From Macrotrachela quadricornifera (taxonomy: Eukaryota > Rotifera > Eurotatoria > Philodinida > Philodinidae), in assembly GCA_022393335.1 (NCBI GenBank), contig JAJEKB010021314.1:1212809-1276808 (forward strand): DNA of 64,000 nucleotides, read 5' to 3'. The stretch's first letter is position 1. Each line of letters starts with the position of its first letter. The translations under genes and the position numbers were made by a program. Of the stretch, positions 36,720 through 50,101 are shown piece by piece. Under the pieces are notes generated by a model. It ran no database searches and was not told the origin of the DNA. It saw only the letters and a list, made by a program, of their open reading frames with translations.

Positions 36720-38105
36720 TATCGATCGAATTATTTCACATCAATGGTATTTCTATGATATATTCATAACTAAATCATCAAAAATCGAACAAATATCACA
36801 TCTGCATATTAAAAAGATAAAAAACTAGTCATCTGCTTGTTTTCTCATCAAATAACTCACGAAATTAAGATGTAAAATCTATTGTTATTTGTTAAAATGT
36901 TTGGTGATAGTGTTAGTTTTTTCGTTTTCCTTGTTCTCAACACTTTATTAATATCGAATTCTCAGCAACAACAAGCACGAGCATTGTAAGTCAACTATAA
37001 TTATATTTTGAAAAAACTACATTTTTATACTAATTTGTATTCAATGTATTATTAGTATACCTCCAGAACTTCTAGTTGATAATAATCTTTATCATGTGGT
37101 TCCTCAAGGAGTAATTCTTCTTTGGTAAATAAACATACTTTTCAGTCATTTATTTTATCTTTTCATATATATATAGGAGTGGTGCTGTACATCTCATACC
37201 AAGAGGATGGGCTGTATGTGATGGAACTAAAGGTACACCTGACTTACGTGATCGTTTTGTTATAGGCTCAGGTGACTTTTTCTTCATCTAATCTAAATAA
37301 ATTTAATTTCTTCTTTCAATAAAAGGATCAAATGCACAATTTTCTGTTGGTCAAAAAGGTGGATCATCAATTGTAACACCAACTATCACTATTTATCCAA
37401 CTCATTTAACAACTGCTCAAATGCCAGAACATTCTCATGGTGGTGCAACATCAATGGAAGATACAGGTAACATTTGTAATGATCAATATACAAGAGAAGA
37501 AATAACATTAAATCATAGTAAGAATATTCTTCACTTAATCTTTTTTAGATTTATTAAATTATTTAAATATTTTAGACAACACCACTGAACATAATAATAA
37601 TCAAATGAATAAATCGATATTGATTGCAACAAATAAGTTTGACAAAATTTCTGGATGTCAACATCGTCATACAATCAAAAAGCAAGGCAATGGTGAACCA
37701 CATTCACATGAAACTACAACAAATCCTATCAATATTATGCCACCATTTCATGCATTGATCTATATTATGAAACTTTGATTTTTATGAAATTCTATATAAA
37801 AAGAATATCATTGCCATAGAAAGAATGTTTGTTTTGTGTGATTATCCTTGATTCTATATAAGTTATATACGAGTGATTACTTCGGACCTATTCCTGTTGG
37901 AAAGCATCGGAAAAGGATTCGAGCATTTCCAGTCGGAATACTGTTTCCATCTTTTGAAAATTTTCGGAGTTTTCTTGCAGGATCCAGTGATCGGAATCTT
38001 CGACTTGAAATGTAAAAAGAAATAAACTATCATATGATTCAGTTATTGAATGTCAAATCTTAGAAAATTTTGGCATGTATTTCTAAAGCAAAATTGAAAA
38101 TCGTC
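36720..38105 (+). repeat. Duplicated segment, copy 2 (partner 26930-28105)
   Basis: Matches the first copy upstream of, within and downstream of the tail-collar gene, ending with TATTTCTAAAGCAAAATTGA at about 38080-38099. The stretch 37779-38050 has no clear partner, so one copy gained or the other lost sequence there. Confidence 0.75.
36897..37778 (+). CDS. Secreted phage tail-collar-domain protein (horizontally acquired, with introns)
   Basis: Exons 36897-36985, 37056-37124, 37177-37271, 37326-37517 and 37576-37778 are phase-consistent and encode 215 residues. Residues 1-22 are a signal peptide, followed by a QQQQ stretch. The phage tail-collar pattern follows: VILLWSG, IPRGWAVCDG (60-69), TPDLRDRFVIGSG (73-85) and GQKGG. 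Then come two histidine-rich segments (MPEHSHGG; CQHRHTIKK with PHSHET) and the terminal NPINIMPPFHALIYIMKL. This order is that of bacterial and phage tail-collar/Mdp-type proteins. In phages the domain belongs to tail-fibre tips. Here, with a secretory signal and spliceosomal introns, a role outside the cell such as surface or ligand binding is inference. A dead duplicate lies 9.8 kb upstream. Confidence 0.85.
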
Positions 38106-38550
38106 TATTTATATTTATGCAAATTTTATAATTAATTTTTACTATATTATTATTTCTTTAAATAAATATCTATATAAAAAAGTATTTGATGTCGATACAA
38201 AATATGTTTTTTTATTATTTCTTATGGAATATAGCCTCAAGGATTTTATACAATGAATAAATGACAAAAATACAATAATAAAGAATGCGAGAAAAATTAC
38301 ACAAACATGCGTACATACCATAAGAGTAGACCTAAAAAGACAAAACACAAAATAAAGAACGCAAAACAAGGGCATAGAGAATGAAGAAAAACATTAATGA
38401 TTAAGAAGGAAAAGTATAAAAATACCATCATACATGTCTTCCTTCTTTTTATAAGAGGGAAACGAAAAAAAAATCGTCTATCCTTTTTTTTTGCCTTCAG
38501 ATAATGGTAAAAATAGAAAAAAAAGAATTATTAAGTTAAGTATATTTTAG
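38106..38550. other. Intergenic; promoter region of the HAD phosphatase
   Basis: AT-rich; no recognised feature. It should contain the promoter of the gene starting at 38551. Confidence 0.4.
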
Positions 38551-39858
38551 ATGTCCACTACAATTTGTACTCGTTTAAATGAAATTCATATTGAATCAAT
38601 ATTAAATGATCATGATACATTTTTATTTGATTGTGATGGTGTTCTTTGGTGTTCACCTATCATTCTTCCAGGTGCAATTGAATTATTAAACTATTTAACA
38701 ACATTAGTATATAATCATTTTTATTTATATTTTATATATATATATATTGATTTATTTTAAGGGTAAACGAGTATTTTTTGTAACAAATAATTCCTTAAAA
38801 ACTCAAAAAGGATTTGCTCAATGGCTTAATGAAATTGGATATCCAGCTAAACCTGTATGTTAATCTTATTTTGAAATGAAAATGTGAATAGAAATATATT
38901 TATATTTATTCTAAAGGAACAAGTCATTTGTACAGCATGGATTACTGCTCAATATCTTAAATCAATTAATTTTAAAGGTCATTGTTATTGTATTGGAATG
39001 CAATCAATGGTAGAAGAATTAGAACGAGAAGGTTTTCATATATCAGATGGTATTGGTGTAAGAAATATAAAAATTTATTTTTCTTATTTATTTCATATAT
39101 ATTCATAGCCTGATCCTGTTCCAAACGATGCATATTGGATTGAAACAAATACAATAAAATTTGATGATAATGTATATGATATATCTATTTTAAATAGATA
39201 TTAATTTTGTTTTTTGTTTTTTGTTTTTAATTATAGATTAATTGTGTAATATCGGCATTTGATATTCATATTAATTATATGAAAATTATTAAAGCAGCTA
39301 CTTATCTTAGTCGACCTGATATTTTATTCTTAGCTACTAATGATGATGTAACAACACCACAAAATGATGTAGCTATTTTACCTGGTATTTTTTGTTTTTT
39401 TTTTAAATAAAATTAAAAAGGAATATTATATTTTGATTGGTATGTATAGGAGAAGGAACGATTTTAGCTTCGATTGTAGCAGCATCAGGTCGCTCTCCTA
39501 CAATACTTGGAAAACCACGAGCACCAATGTTTGATTCAATTCGATTAGCTTTTCCTGATGTTAAACCAAATCGATCTATAATGATTGGTGATAGGTAAAA
39601 TATTAATATTATTTGAAATATACATAGATTTTATTTCAATTAAAATATAGATTAGAAACTGATATATTATTTGGTAATCGTCAAGGATTAACAACAATTC
39701 TTGTATTTAGTGGAGCAACAAGTGAAAAAAAATTAGATATTGTTAAACAATCTGTTGAAAAGAATACTGCCGAAAAAGAACTTTTACCTAAATATTGTAC
39801 TAAAGATGTTAATCATTTATTACAACTTTTTAAATCTCGTGAAAAAGCTTATTCTTAA
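38551..39858 (+). CDS. HAD-family phosphatase (phosphoglycolate/4-nitrophenylphosphatase type)
   Basis: Seven exons: 38551-38706, 38762-38854, 38917-39057, 39109-39171, 39237-39384, 39450-39594, 39651-39858. They encode 317 residues, the usual size for this family. All HAD motifs are present: FDCDGVLW (Asp27 nucleophile, Asp29), TNNS, the lysine of GKP in the GKPRAPMF segment, and GDRLETDILFG with the Mg-binding aspartates. The order matches the C2-capped NagD/PGP/PDXP group, which hydrolyses phosphate from small metabolites such as 2-phosphoglycolate, glycerol 3-phosphate or pyridoxal phosphate in the cytosol. The substrate cannot be told from sequence. Several ORF fragments read through its introns. 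Confidence 0.9.
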
Positions 39859-40162
39859 TTTTGTTAAGGTTTTTTTTTTTATAAATTATTATATCATCAA
39901 TAGGATTAATAAATAAATATTTTTTGTTACGAATTTTTGTCCTTAAATTGAAAGAAAAAAATAGTGCATTGTAAGTGCCCTCAATAACCTTGCATCGTGG
40001 TATTTGCTTTTTTTTTTATTATCACGTTACACTACTTGTGTACTTCTATCTCAAGACGAACAGGAATGGAAGTTATTTCTTTTTTTATTACACTATCAAG
40101 ATACACGCAGTATATCATCCCTAACTCTAAAACAAATTCTTGTGAAGCAAGTAAACAAACAA

Positions 40163-40376
40163 ATGTCGAGTTCAAATACATCTAATCAACAACAATCAGC
40201 TAATGAAGATAAATCTGTTTTCACTGAACAAGGTCGATCAGCGATAGCATCTCAAGTAAATAAATATGGTACGGATATGACAAATAAATTCAGCCAATGC
40301 TGAAAATTTATGTCATGGTTGTGATACTGGAAAATGCGATAAAACTGATCATAAAAAACCTCAATCATCCAAATAA
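40163..40376 (+). CDS. Small hypothetical gene, structure uncertain
   Basis: From ATG at 40163 a hydrophilic, Ser/Gln-rich frame reads 46 codons and stops at 40301-40303. A shift to another frame near 40290 opens a coding-like tail (LCHGCDTGKCDKTDHKK) ending at TAA 40374-40376. Joining them would need a ~25-bp intron (too short), a frameshift or a sequence error. A gtaaata...attcag intron of ~38 bp gives a different, less hydrophilic tail. The product is unknown. It lies between the HAD phosphatase and the 3' end of the convergent Argonaute gene. Confidence 0.35.
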
Positions 40377-40677
40377 AAATTAACTTATTTTTATGTAAAC
40401 AAGCTTTTTTTCTTTAGAATAAACTACTTTTCAATAAAATATAAATAATTCAATTTTTCATTTAATATTCAATCAAATTTTTAAACTAATCTCAGCATTA
40501 AAACAATTATAAAAAAAAGAAAAATCTGCAAAACAAAAACAATATCACAAAAAAAAGAAAAACGAAAGAAAGAAAGAAAGACACAGGCACACATAATCAA
40601 ATGCATGGTCAATTTGACCAAACAATTTCATTAACATAAAGAAATAATTCTATACAAATAAAAAGAAAAAATAATTT

Positions 40678-43600
40678 TTATGCAAACCACATTGTATTTT
40701 CAATTGTTGGATTAAAATCAATTTTTGTTGTTTGAACATCGTCTAATGTTACACTAACATTTTCATCTATTAAACCTTCTTCAATATCTGAACTAAAAAT
40801 ACAAAAATTATTCATTTTTTTTTTTGTATTCTTAAAATATATTTGAAAATTTTACGCTGCAAGACTTCGTTGTTCATTAGACATTTGTCCTTCATAATCA
40901 AGATTAAGACCACGTGATACACAAAGTGTTGCATAATGAACAGGTGCTGGAACAGATACAGATCTTGTACATCGAACATCCGTATGACATAAATAATATC
41001 TAATCAATTTTTATTTTATATATTTATTTAAGAAAAAAAAAGAAACTAATTCTTACGTTAATTGTTGAATTTCATCTGATGTAAAACCAATATCATCATA
41101 TAATACTTGATAAAGTGTTGGCCTTGATGTACCTTGAATAGCTGCATGAGAACTAAGATAAAAATCAAAACCATTTGGTGAAGTTATATCTGTATCAATA
41201 ACTGTTCCTAAAATAAATCAAAGAAAATAAATTTCTAATTTTAACAAAAAAAAGAAAAATTTTATTTTTACCTGGTAGAATATTATTTGTTTGATTTGAT
41301 TGTTTATCCCAAGTAAAAAAACGGGTATTATGACGTTTTTTAACAACAGTAAAACAAATTTTTGGTAATTCATTATGACCATAAAGTTCTAGTAAAATAA
41401 ACAAACAAAAACAATCATTTTATTTCATTTATATATCAGATGGCACAGAATAAATTGCCCTTTTAGTATTTTATCAAAACATAACGTATTAAATTCTCTT
41501 TAAAATCACATTATGACTAACTCTAAAAGAATAGTAAAGACATACAGAATGACCTGATTTTTACATCCCATACTTTCATTACTTAGTTATATATGATTTC
41601 GTAGAGAATTTTAAGCGGTATATTTTAATTAAAAAATTATGTAAATTAAACAGATAATAATAGAACAAAGAGAATAATTTATTTAGTATCACTTAATATG
41701 ATATATTACCTTGACATGCTCGTTGTATAGCTCGTACTTCATTATCAAGTACTTTCTGATATGATCCATCATCAACACCGGCTCGATAAAAAACAAGTTT
41801 ATTTGGTAAACGAGAATTATGATGAGAAAATTCACGTAATAATTCTCCAATATAAATATGAAGATCTTTTATTATTTCAAGTGCTATTTTTCCTTTAGGA
41901 GAATATTGTTGAACAACACGACCAGCATATTGTGTACCTTAAAAAGATAAAAGAAAAAAAACATTTTATTATTTTCTTTGTTTTTTTTAAATAATTATTT
42001 AAAAAAAAAATATTAAACTTGTTGAATCTTTTGATCCAATAATAGCAGCAATTGATGGTCGTTCACGTGAACATGTTATATGAGTACAATCAATACCAAA
42101 AAACATAAAAATATCTTTACGAATTGTTGGAGATGTTAATGCACGCATTAATGAAACAAATTGATTTATTCCACCTAATTTTGCATTAAATTTTTGTACT
42201 AAATTCTTTATATATAAAAAAAAAGGAAAACAATAAAAATTATTTTTAATATAAATATTTACTTGAATATACATATCCATTTTACGTGCTTCACTATTAG
42301 CATAAAGTTTATCAAAACGTGTACATTGTGTTATCATACCAAGTTTAATATTTCCAAAAAATTTAATAACATGATAAATATCATCACCAACTTGATTAAG
42401 TATATAAATAATAACTTCACATCCTAACATTTTAAGTTCATTCATTCGAGCTAAAATTATATCCGGTACAGCAGCATCAGATTTTTCAATAGCTGCTGAA
42501 TTAAATTTAATACCATATTTCGACATAGCCTAATAAAAATAAATAAAATAACTAATAAAATATAAATATAATTTAATTATTTAAAACCTGTGGAATTTTA
42601 CTTGCAAAATCTCTTGCTAAACCAACTTGTCGTGCATCAGGTTCTTTTTGACTAACAAGAACAAGAGCCCATGCACGTATTTCTCGTGCTTTAATAAAAC
42701 GATTATTTAAATACCATTTTCCAATTTGTACTCTTTCAATAACATCTCGATCATCACCTTGTGATGATTTATATTTTATTTCTGGTGGTGTTAAAATTCT
42801 TCCTGGAATTGTTAACATATCATTTGAATGAATTTTAATACCAAATTTTTGTAAATATGAATCTTGATCAAATCGACGTTCATCAGCAATACGTCGAATT
42901 ATACCATAACGTTCACCTGGTTTAACAACAGTTTTTTTTGTTACTTTTGCTCGTTGTTCAGTTGTTAAAGGTTTTAAACTTCGTTGCCATTCATCAACAG
43001 TAACTAATTCCATTGGTAAAAAATGTGATTTATTTTTATCAGCTGGATTATATAATTCAACAACGGGTAATTGAGAATAATGTAAATTAATATGCCATTT
43101 TTCTTTAAAATAATCTACAATTGTTATTTGTTCACCTTGATTATCACCATGATCTTTCGAAAATGTATGTTCATTTGCTGTACGACCAAATGATTTTAAA
43201 CGATATTTTCGAATTTGATTTGTATGAGATGTTGCAAACCAAATAGATTTTAATATTTTACGTACTAATAATGGTTGATCTTTTGATGAAATACCTTAAT
43301 ATATATCATTTATTTAAATTTATAAAAAAAAATGAATTATTTCGAACTAAAAGTATATATTAATCGAACATCTTTTTATCATATCATTTCCTTATAATCG
43401 AGAGTGTTAATAAAATAATTTGTTTAGAAAAATATTTAAAAACAAAACTCACCATGTCTTCTAATATCTTGATCTAAATAACATGAAATAAATTCAACTA
43501 AATTATAATTTTGATAAAAACAACAAAATGTATTATTTATATTTAATGTTGGTCCACGTTCTCCAAGTACGATAGCTTGATAAAAACCTGCTGCTAAACC

Positions 43601-44685
43601 TCGCCCATCACCTTAATCAAAGAGGAAAAAAGAACGTTGATTATTTATTTGTTTTTCTATTTTTTAAAATATTATACCAAGGTCATCTAATCTTTGATTT
43701 TTTGGATATGATTGATTTTTAATCATAATCATTTCTGCTCGTTGTGTTTGTTTAAATAAAATTTCTAAAATTCGAACTTGATCATGTGGACGTATAAGTA
43801 TTTTTCGTTGAATAAAATCAAATATTGTTTTTAAATCATACGTTTTAACAAGGTTAATAAGTAAAAATCGAAAACGATTTGTTCGACCTGTTTTTTTATG
43901 AACTATTTCACATTCATATTGATTTTTTAATGTTAATGTTAAATTTTCTGTTGCATATAAACTTTTTCCTTGATCATACCAAACAAGGGGAAATTTTTCT
44001 TTTTCAATTATTGTTTTCATTACTTGAAAACGTTCATCTCTTTTACAAGAACGCCATGAACCATCACGCATTAATATTTCAACATCAACATCAAATTGAT
44101 AAAATATAATTGGTTCAGATGATTTAGAAAATTCGATTTTAAAATGATTTGTATAAATATCAACTCGTTGACCAACTAAAATAATTAATTAAATAAAATA
44201 ATTTGTTTTTTTTTTCTTAATTAAATTTTTACTATGTCCAGATTGAATTGGTCGTCGTGCAAGTGATAATATATGAGAATCTGGTACTGCAGAACGTAAT
44301 TGTGGACGAATAAATGAACGTGAACGTTTTTTAGTATCACCTTCTCTATCTGGTGGGGTTTTTGGAATAGTAGAAGTCGAACCATATTCACTAATTTGAC
44401 TTAATTGAGTAGAAGAAGAAGAAGAAGGTTTTTCTTCTACACCAGTTGTTGAACGTGATCGACGTTGAGAAGATTCAGATGAACTTTCTTCCCTACGACT
44501 TGAACGAGCTAATGTTATAATTAAAGTAAAAAGAAAAAAATTAAAAATTTTTTAAATATTAATACATACGACGTTTAGAAGTTGGACGATCTCGATCATC
44601 ATCTGAGAAAAAAAATAAGAATATTTTATATTATAAAGTATTTAAGTATACCATCGGGATAATCTCGGCCTTTATGCGATGACAT
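40678..44685 (-). CDS. AGO: Argonaute protein with degenerate slicer site
   Basis: Small-RNA-guided silencing protein. Thirteen exons on the minus strand (44652-44685, 44570-44602, 44233-44508, 43678-44175, 43453-43611, 42588-43294, 42263-42529, 42019-42205, 41710-41937, 41272-41388, 41057-41207, 40856-40999, 40678-40792) give 971 residues. An Arg/Ser-rich N-terminus (about 1-110) is followed by ArgoN/linker, PAZ (in exons 5-6), MID ([11 protein letters not shown] to MITQC region) and PIWI domains, ending in WFA as AGO-clade proteins do. Compared with the DEDH slicer tetrad, Asp697 (GIDCTH) and Glu741 (ALEIIKDL) are kept. The third Asp is Ala773 (YRAGV; codon 41780-41782) and the His is Leu867 (RPTLYQVL; codon 41113-41115). 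Target cleavage is therefore unlikely; guide binding and silencing without slicing is the inference. Confidence 0.92.
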
Positions 44686-47600
44686 CTGTTGTTAGTTATT
44701 GTCTAATAAAAACCAAATTTGATTTTTTTTTAACTAAATTAAAATCAAATAATTCATACGATCATTGCAAGAAAATCAACGAATATTTTTTCATTTAGGT
44801 ATAATAAAATAGTATATGTGTTTACATAACACAAAAAAACGCAAATTGAAGCTTCATCGTTGATTATACTAATAACGTCCTTCCTTTCAATAAGCACACT
44901 GTACAAAAAAAAATGGCTAAAATCATACGTCATTATATGATAGTATGCATACGTTCGTTCTTATCATATAACTTATCGATCTACATACCAATCGGAAGAA
45001 TGAACAATGTTTGAACTTGCATATATTAACTTAAAGATTTATCATATTTGATTCAAAAAAAAAAGATCGCTTATTTAATCGATGATGAATTATTGAAAAC
45101 TATGGTAATACTTGGACAGATAGATGAGTAAATCGACTAATTAGATTTGATTATTTATTTCAAATGAAAGTACCTTAGGGATTTTATATAGAAAAATAAC
45201 AAAGATTAAAAAGAGAAAGTGTGTGAATATTTATTAAATATGTTTGACAAGAACAAGATAAAAATCTGTGGTATTTATAAAGGTTATAATTTTTAGATTA
45301 TAGATAAGAGAAGTATATGAAGAAATTATTATTTTTAATAATAAATAAATCATTGTCACGGATTTTTAAATTCTTTTCATATAAATATGACTTCATATTC
45401 AATCGATTTAACCTATATATTTTTTATCCTGACAAATTATTTAAAGGTCAAAAAAAATAACAGTAGATGATTTAAGCATTGAATCACTTTTGCGGTTTTG
45501 GGTTATTACGAACGTAACTTATACAAGAAAAAGAAAATGAATTTAAACATTTTTTAAATCAGTAAGTCACTTTTTACAATTCCTGTATGTTCTTTATAAC
45601 AAAAGAACGATAAAAATGACTCGACAGTTGTGAATTGGACGCACTTTTTCAAGGATTATTTATTCATTTTTTATTTTTGTTTAGCACACAAAATTATATG
45701 TTAAATTATAATGAGTATTATTAAAAGAAATTGTATGATACTATTCAAAGAATTCAAATCGAAAATTTTGACTCATTCTTTAAATGATAATAATATAAAA
45801 GAATTTAACGACATGTTCAAGACTGTAATAATCATAAAATTTTTCCTCTTAATTCGTTAAAAAAGATTGAAGTTGAAAATCAGACACAAACAAATTGCCT
45901 TATACTTTTCTATTGGTGTTATTTCAGATTAGAAATTAAACTAAATTCTTACTGCTATATTCAATTGAAAAATAAGGAAATTTTCTAGAAAGTTACTAAC
46001 ATTAATTATTTCGAAATATTTTTAAAGAAATACTGATAACCATAATGACACTAAGATACTTCCAAAAACCGAATAAGATAAAACAAGAATTCCAGTTTTC
46101 TTCTTTTATCTTTTTGTTTGATATGTTTTATTTAAGAAAAAAAATGAAATACATCATTAGATGTAGTATGAAAGGCTTTACAACTTACAAAGAAAAATTT
46201 GCAAAAAGACAAAATAAGCAAAAATAAATTTTTCTCCTATAATTGAGAGCGTTAAAATAGAAGATATAATGAATTTTATATCAAATGAAAGTCCGTGAAA
46301 AATACAGTTTATTGATATTAAATGGTGAGGGTTATGAGAACCTTTTAATATTAATTTTAATAAATTTCAGACTTTTTTTAGACTGAAAAATTAAGATGTC
46401 AGTGATTCAAAAATGGAATAAAATGTTTTGTTTGAATATGTTACTATAGTTTGATAGAACTCGTCAAGCTCTACAAAACTGGATACATTAAAAATCTTTT
46501 AAACAGAGTTCTTGAATTAAAATACATAGAAAACTGTGTAAAGAATATATAAAAACCTACATTTTAAATAGTTTTTATAGAGAAAAAAAGTGATCTGTTT
46601 TTACGATATATTCAGTTGTTTTCCATTAGTATGCTTTTATAAGATGTTTGAAAATATATTCATACAATGGAATTTTTCACGTTGCATCAAATGAGTATAT
46701 TTCGGAACGTCCAAGGGAGTAAAAATAATATGAAAGATGATTTTATAATCGTCACCATTTATTACCCATAAAGTCCATTGTTCACGGGCTTTGATTTGAT
46801 ACAAAAATTCATTATATCTTCTATTTCAAATTCTAGAGGTATACTCCCTTTGAATAATATTGTTTTTACCCTGCGTATGTCTAAGAATTACAATGTAATA
46901 CATGAAAAAGATTCAATTAGTGTTTTTCTTTCCTGTTGTTTATCAAAATATCTAAAAAGAATTTTTTAGAAAACAGTCAAAATACTATAAAATATAATCT
47001 AAATGTTATAGAAAATATTTCAAAAGTATAACAATCAGATAGTATTTGTTTATATCTATATTAAATTAATCTAATAATTAAAACTAAATTTAATCTACTA
47101 AATGAAAATAGATACTGAAAAATTTATGAGTAAATTAAAATACATATAAACATAACTTGAATTAGCCAAGGTCACCTCATATATGTACCTTTTCGTAATT
47201 ATTTACTTTTCATTTTTTTGCATTCTAAATTCACCTTACAATGTAAATTTCAAGGTCTTTAAAGAATGACATCAATTTTTAACTATAATAAAAATTTAGT
47301 TAACAAAAATAAATTTTACCTTATGAGTTTTTCAAATATATAAGTATGGATAAATATGACGAAGTATCAGATAGGACAAAATATGATGTTTTGTCCTTGA
47401 TGTTGCTGCAACCATGAGAGAAAGAAACTTGTTGACAAAACATTCTTTTTATACCATACATTGCGGTAAGAAAAGAGAGAGAGAAGAACACAAAAAAAAT
47501 TCATATTTGCTTTGAGAATTATACGTGAAGAATATACTTTTTTTTTCTTCATTTGAACTATGTTGAAAAGATAGCAAGCGTGATAATTAATATATGTTTA

Positions 47601-47767
47601 ATTTTTGTCATATATACTTAATAAATATTTTGTAAGCTTTTATATTTAACTGCTATTAATAGTATTTTCAAATGTGTATTTATATGTCTATATTAATAAC
47701 TTTGTTGTTTTATTCAGACATATTGCGGAACAAATATTTTATTCGATCAGTTTATCATGCTTCAGAT
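44686..47767. other. Intergenic; no gene seen
   Basis: About 3 kb of AT-rich sequence with frames up to 63 codons and no recognised domain. It includes the divergent promoter side of the Argonaute gene and one copy of dispersed repeat family A at 46120-46200. Confidence 0.45.
46120..46200 (+). repeat. Dispersed repeat family A copy
   Basis: ATACATCATTAGATGTAG and AAAGGCTTTACAACTTACAAAG follow the family order seen at 33930 and 52645, with about 70-80% identity by eye. Confidence 0.5.
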
Positions 47768-48260
47768 TTCATCGCTATTGGTGATTTCAATAACAATATA
47801 AAACTTGAGATTGTATATTAGTTGTTAAATGGATTATTATTAATGATTTCAACAGTGATAGAATGTTCAATAAAGCCATTGTCAATATTAAACTAGTGCA
47901 TTTTTTAAATAAATAAACTTTGAAAATTCTCACTACTAGAAATTTGTTTCATTGGTTTCAATTTGTATCCATTATTTATTGTAATTTGTAATTTCGATAA
48001 TAGCAATAGAGTAGATTTTGCTACTAGTGATACAAACAAAGTAACTATCCATTTGTTTGATCATATTGAGGCAGATCTTCATTGATTTTAATCATTCAAA
48101 AATCTAAATCAAAAGTAACTGATGATAATTGATTCTACATCATCAATATATAAGCATATCAAATGAAACTGTTGTGTTACTCAATTACAACAGTTGCTTT
48201 GATAGCGTTCATGATAAAATAATGTACGGCATTGTCAGTAATGATCAAAAACAAATACAA
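47768..48260 (+). pseudogene. Relic of an FG-GAP/VCBS-type repeat protein
   Basis: At least four decayed repeats resembling the IAVGDFNNDxRLDIVVxN pattern can be read in shifting frames. They are FIAIGDFNNNIKLEIVY (47768), INDFNSDRMFNKAIVNI (about 47840), ICNFDNSNRVDFATSDTNK (about 47985) and FDSVHDKIMYGIVSNDQKQ (about 48199). Frames change and stops intervene, so it is non-functional. FG-GAP repeats form beta-propeller surface proteins; large families of them are common in rotifer gene sets. The assignment rests on repeat pattern and spacing. Confidence 0.5.
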
Positions 48261-50101
48261 CTACACAATTGTGAAATTTCCATCATAATTTTCTAAAACA
48301 CGAAGACGTGCCTTGTTCTACATGACTCGAATATTGAATCATTTGTGTTCTCTGTTTTTCTTTGCATTTCATGATTAATATTTTAGTTATAGAACATTAA
48401 ATCAAAAAGCAATATCATTATCAACATCAAAATTTATTAAAACATTGAAAAAATTTTGTTCTTATCAGAGGTAATATAAATCAGCCAACATTGGGATAGA
48501 AAGTGTCGCCATTTTTTTTTTGAAAGACGATGACGTATTTTTCTAATACAATATAAGACTAATTTTTAGTTTTTCTGAAAATTTTCCATAATTGAGGAGT
48601 ATTGTGTTCCTTAACACTCTCCAGCTCGCACCACCCTGAGGGTGTTATTTAATTAAGCACTACATATTTCTGATATTTTTATCAAAAAATCTTTGTACTA
48701 TTGGTACAGCTTACTCTACAAATGTCTGATATACCAAATAAAAATCGTAATCAAATCTCATAAGATTCATATACGATTTTCTATAGTCATTAACAGCTTT
48801 CTATTTTATCAATAATTCTATACTCTTGTTCTCCTCAGACATTTATTTCTATCTTTAATCACTCACGTATATTTATAAAAATTAACCACACAAAATAAAA
48901 GTAGACAAAAACATTTAAAAAGAATAAATTTCAATTGTATCGAATCTTTATTCAGATCACTATAATCTTCAACAATTGATCCATATTATATAATTCAAAA
49001 GAAAATAAAAAATATAAATAAAAAACTATGCCATAGGATGATAAGTTGGTTGATCGCATTTCATTCTATGCTACAACGTATTGAATAAAAAGTTCTTTTT
49101 AAGTCTAGATCAAGAATCAACTTGCATAACTTGTTCTTTTTCAAGAATACGAAAAGATTAGTGAAGGGGATTCTTTCATACTATGTTACAATCCATCGAT
49201 AGATTTCTTCAGATTGTTGTTAACTTCACAAATAAATCTATCAAAATTTCCTATTAAATTCTGCTACTCAGTATTTCTATAAAATATTTTGAATTCATAT
49301 TTTAACACAAAAAGAACCTCTCTATTTTCACGAGAAAAAATTATTCCGTTTGAGGATCAATTCGAAAATAGTCTCAAAAATTGTTTTACTGCTACTTATA
49401 GAAATTAGAAGGAAATAAATAATATATTTTTTGTAGGTCAATCATGACAAATGGAATTGAAATTGATGATGAATGAGCAATAAAGATATAAATAACAAAT
49501 ATAAAAATTAACTTTATTCGGAACTTAATACTATTCATTTGGCAGAACAAAAAAAAGTTCTTGATGATACAATTTAATAGAAAAACGATCAGACTAAATT
49601 TTGTATTTATAAAATTTCAAGAATAATGAATTTGTTCATAGAAAAAAAATGCTAGAAAAACTTACGATTGATATTGACCTTATTCATCAAAATATTTTTG
49701 TTTTCTTTATCTACATTATATAAATATTTCAATATATCTTTAGAAAAAATATTTTTTCTTAGTATATTATATATGATATACTTAAATAGACAATGTGGCA
49801 AACAATAAATTGTTCTAGTTTTTACGAGAAAATATTAACTCAAATTAAATTCTTCGATATGATTGATGAAATTAATCATTTTACAAGTAAACAATAATCG
49901 AAAGTGTTCAGTATATGATAGAATTAATGATATTATTGTATTGTATTTTCTAATTCTCAAGAATACGAAATAGCATCAATATTAAGTCTATCTTTCGACT
50001 AGTCTTTCATATAATGTCATTTTTCTTTAAGTAAAGTATAAAAAAAAAACTAGTAAAAATTTTGGCATACAAATATATATATATATATATTTAATTTATG
50101 T
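48261..50101. other. Intergenic; nothing recognised
   Basis: AT-rich with TA microsatellite near 50072-50090; no supported gene. The end is the 3' flank of the Pro/Gln-rich gene. Confidence 0.45.
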
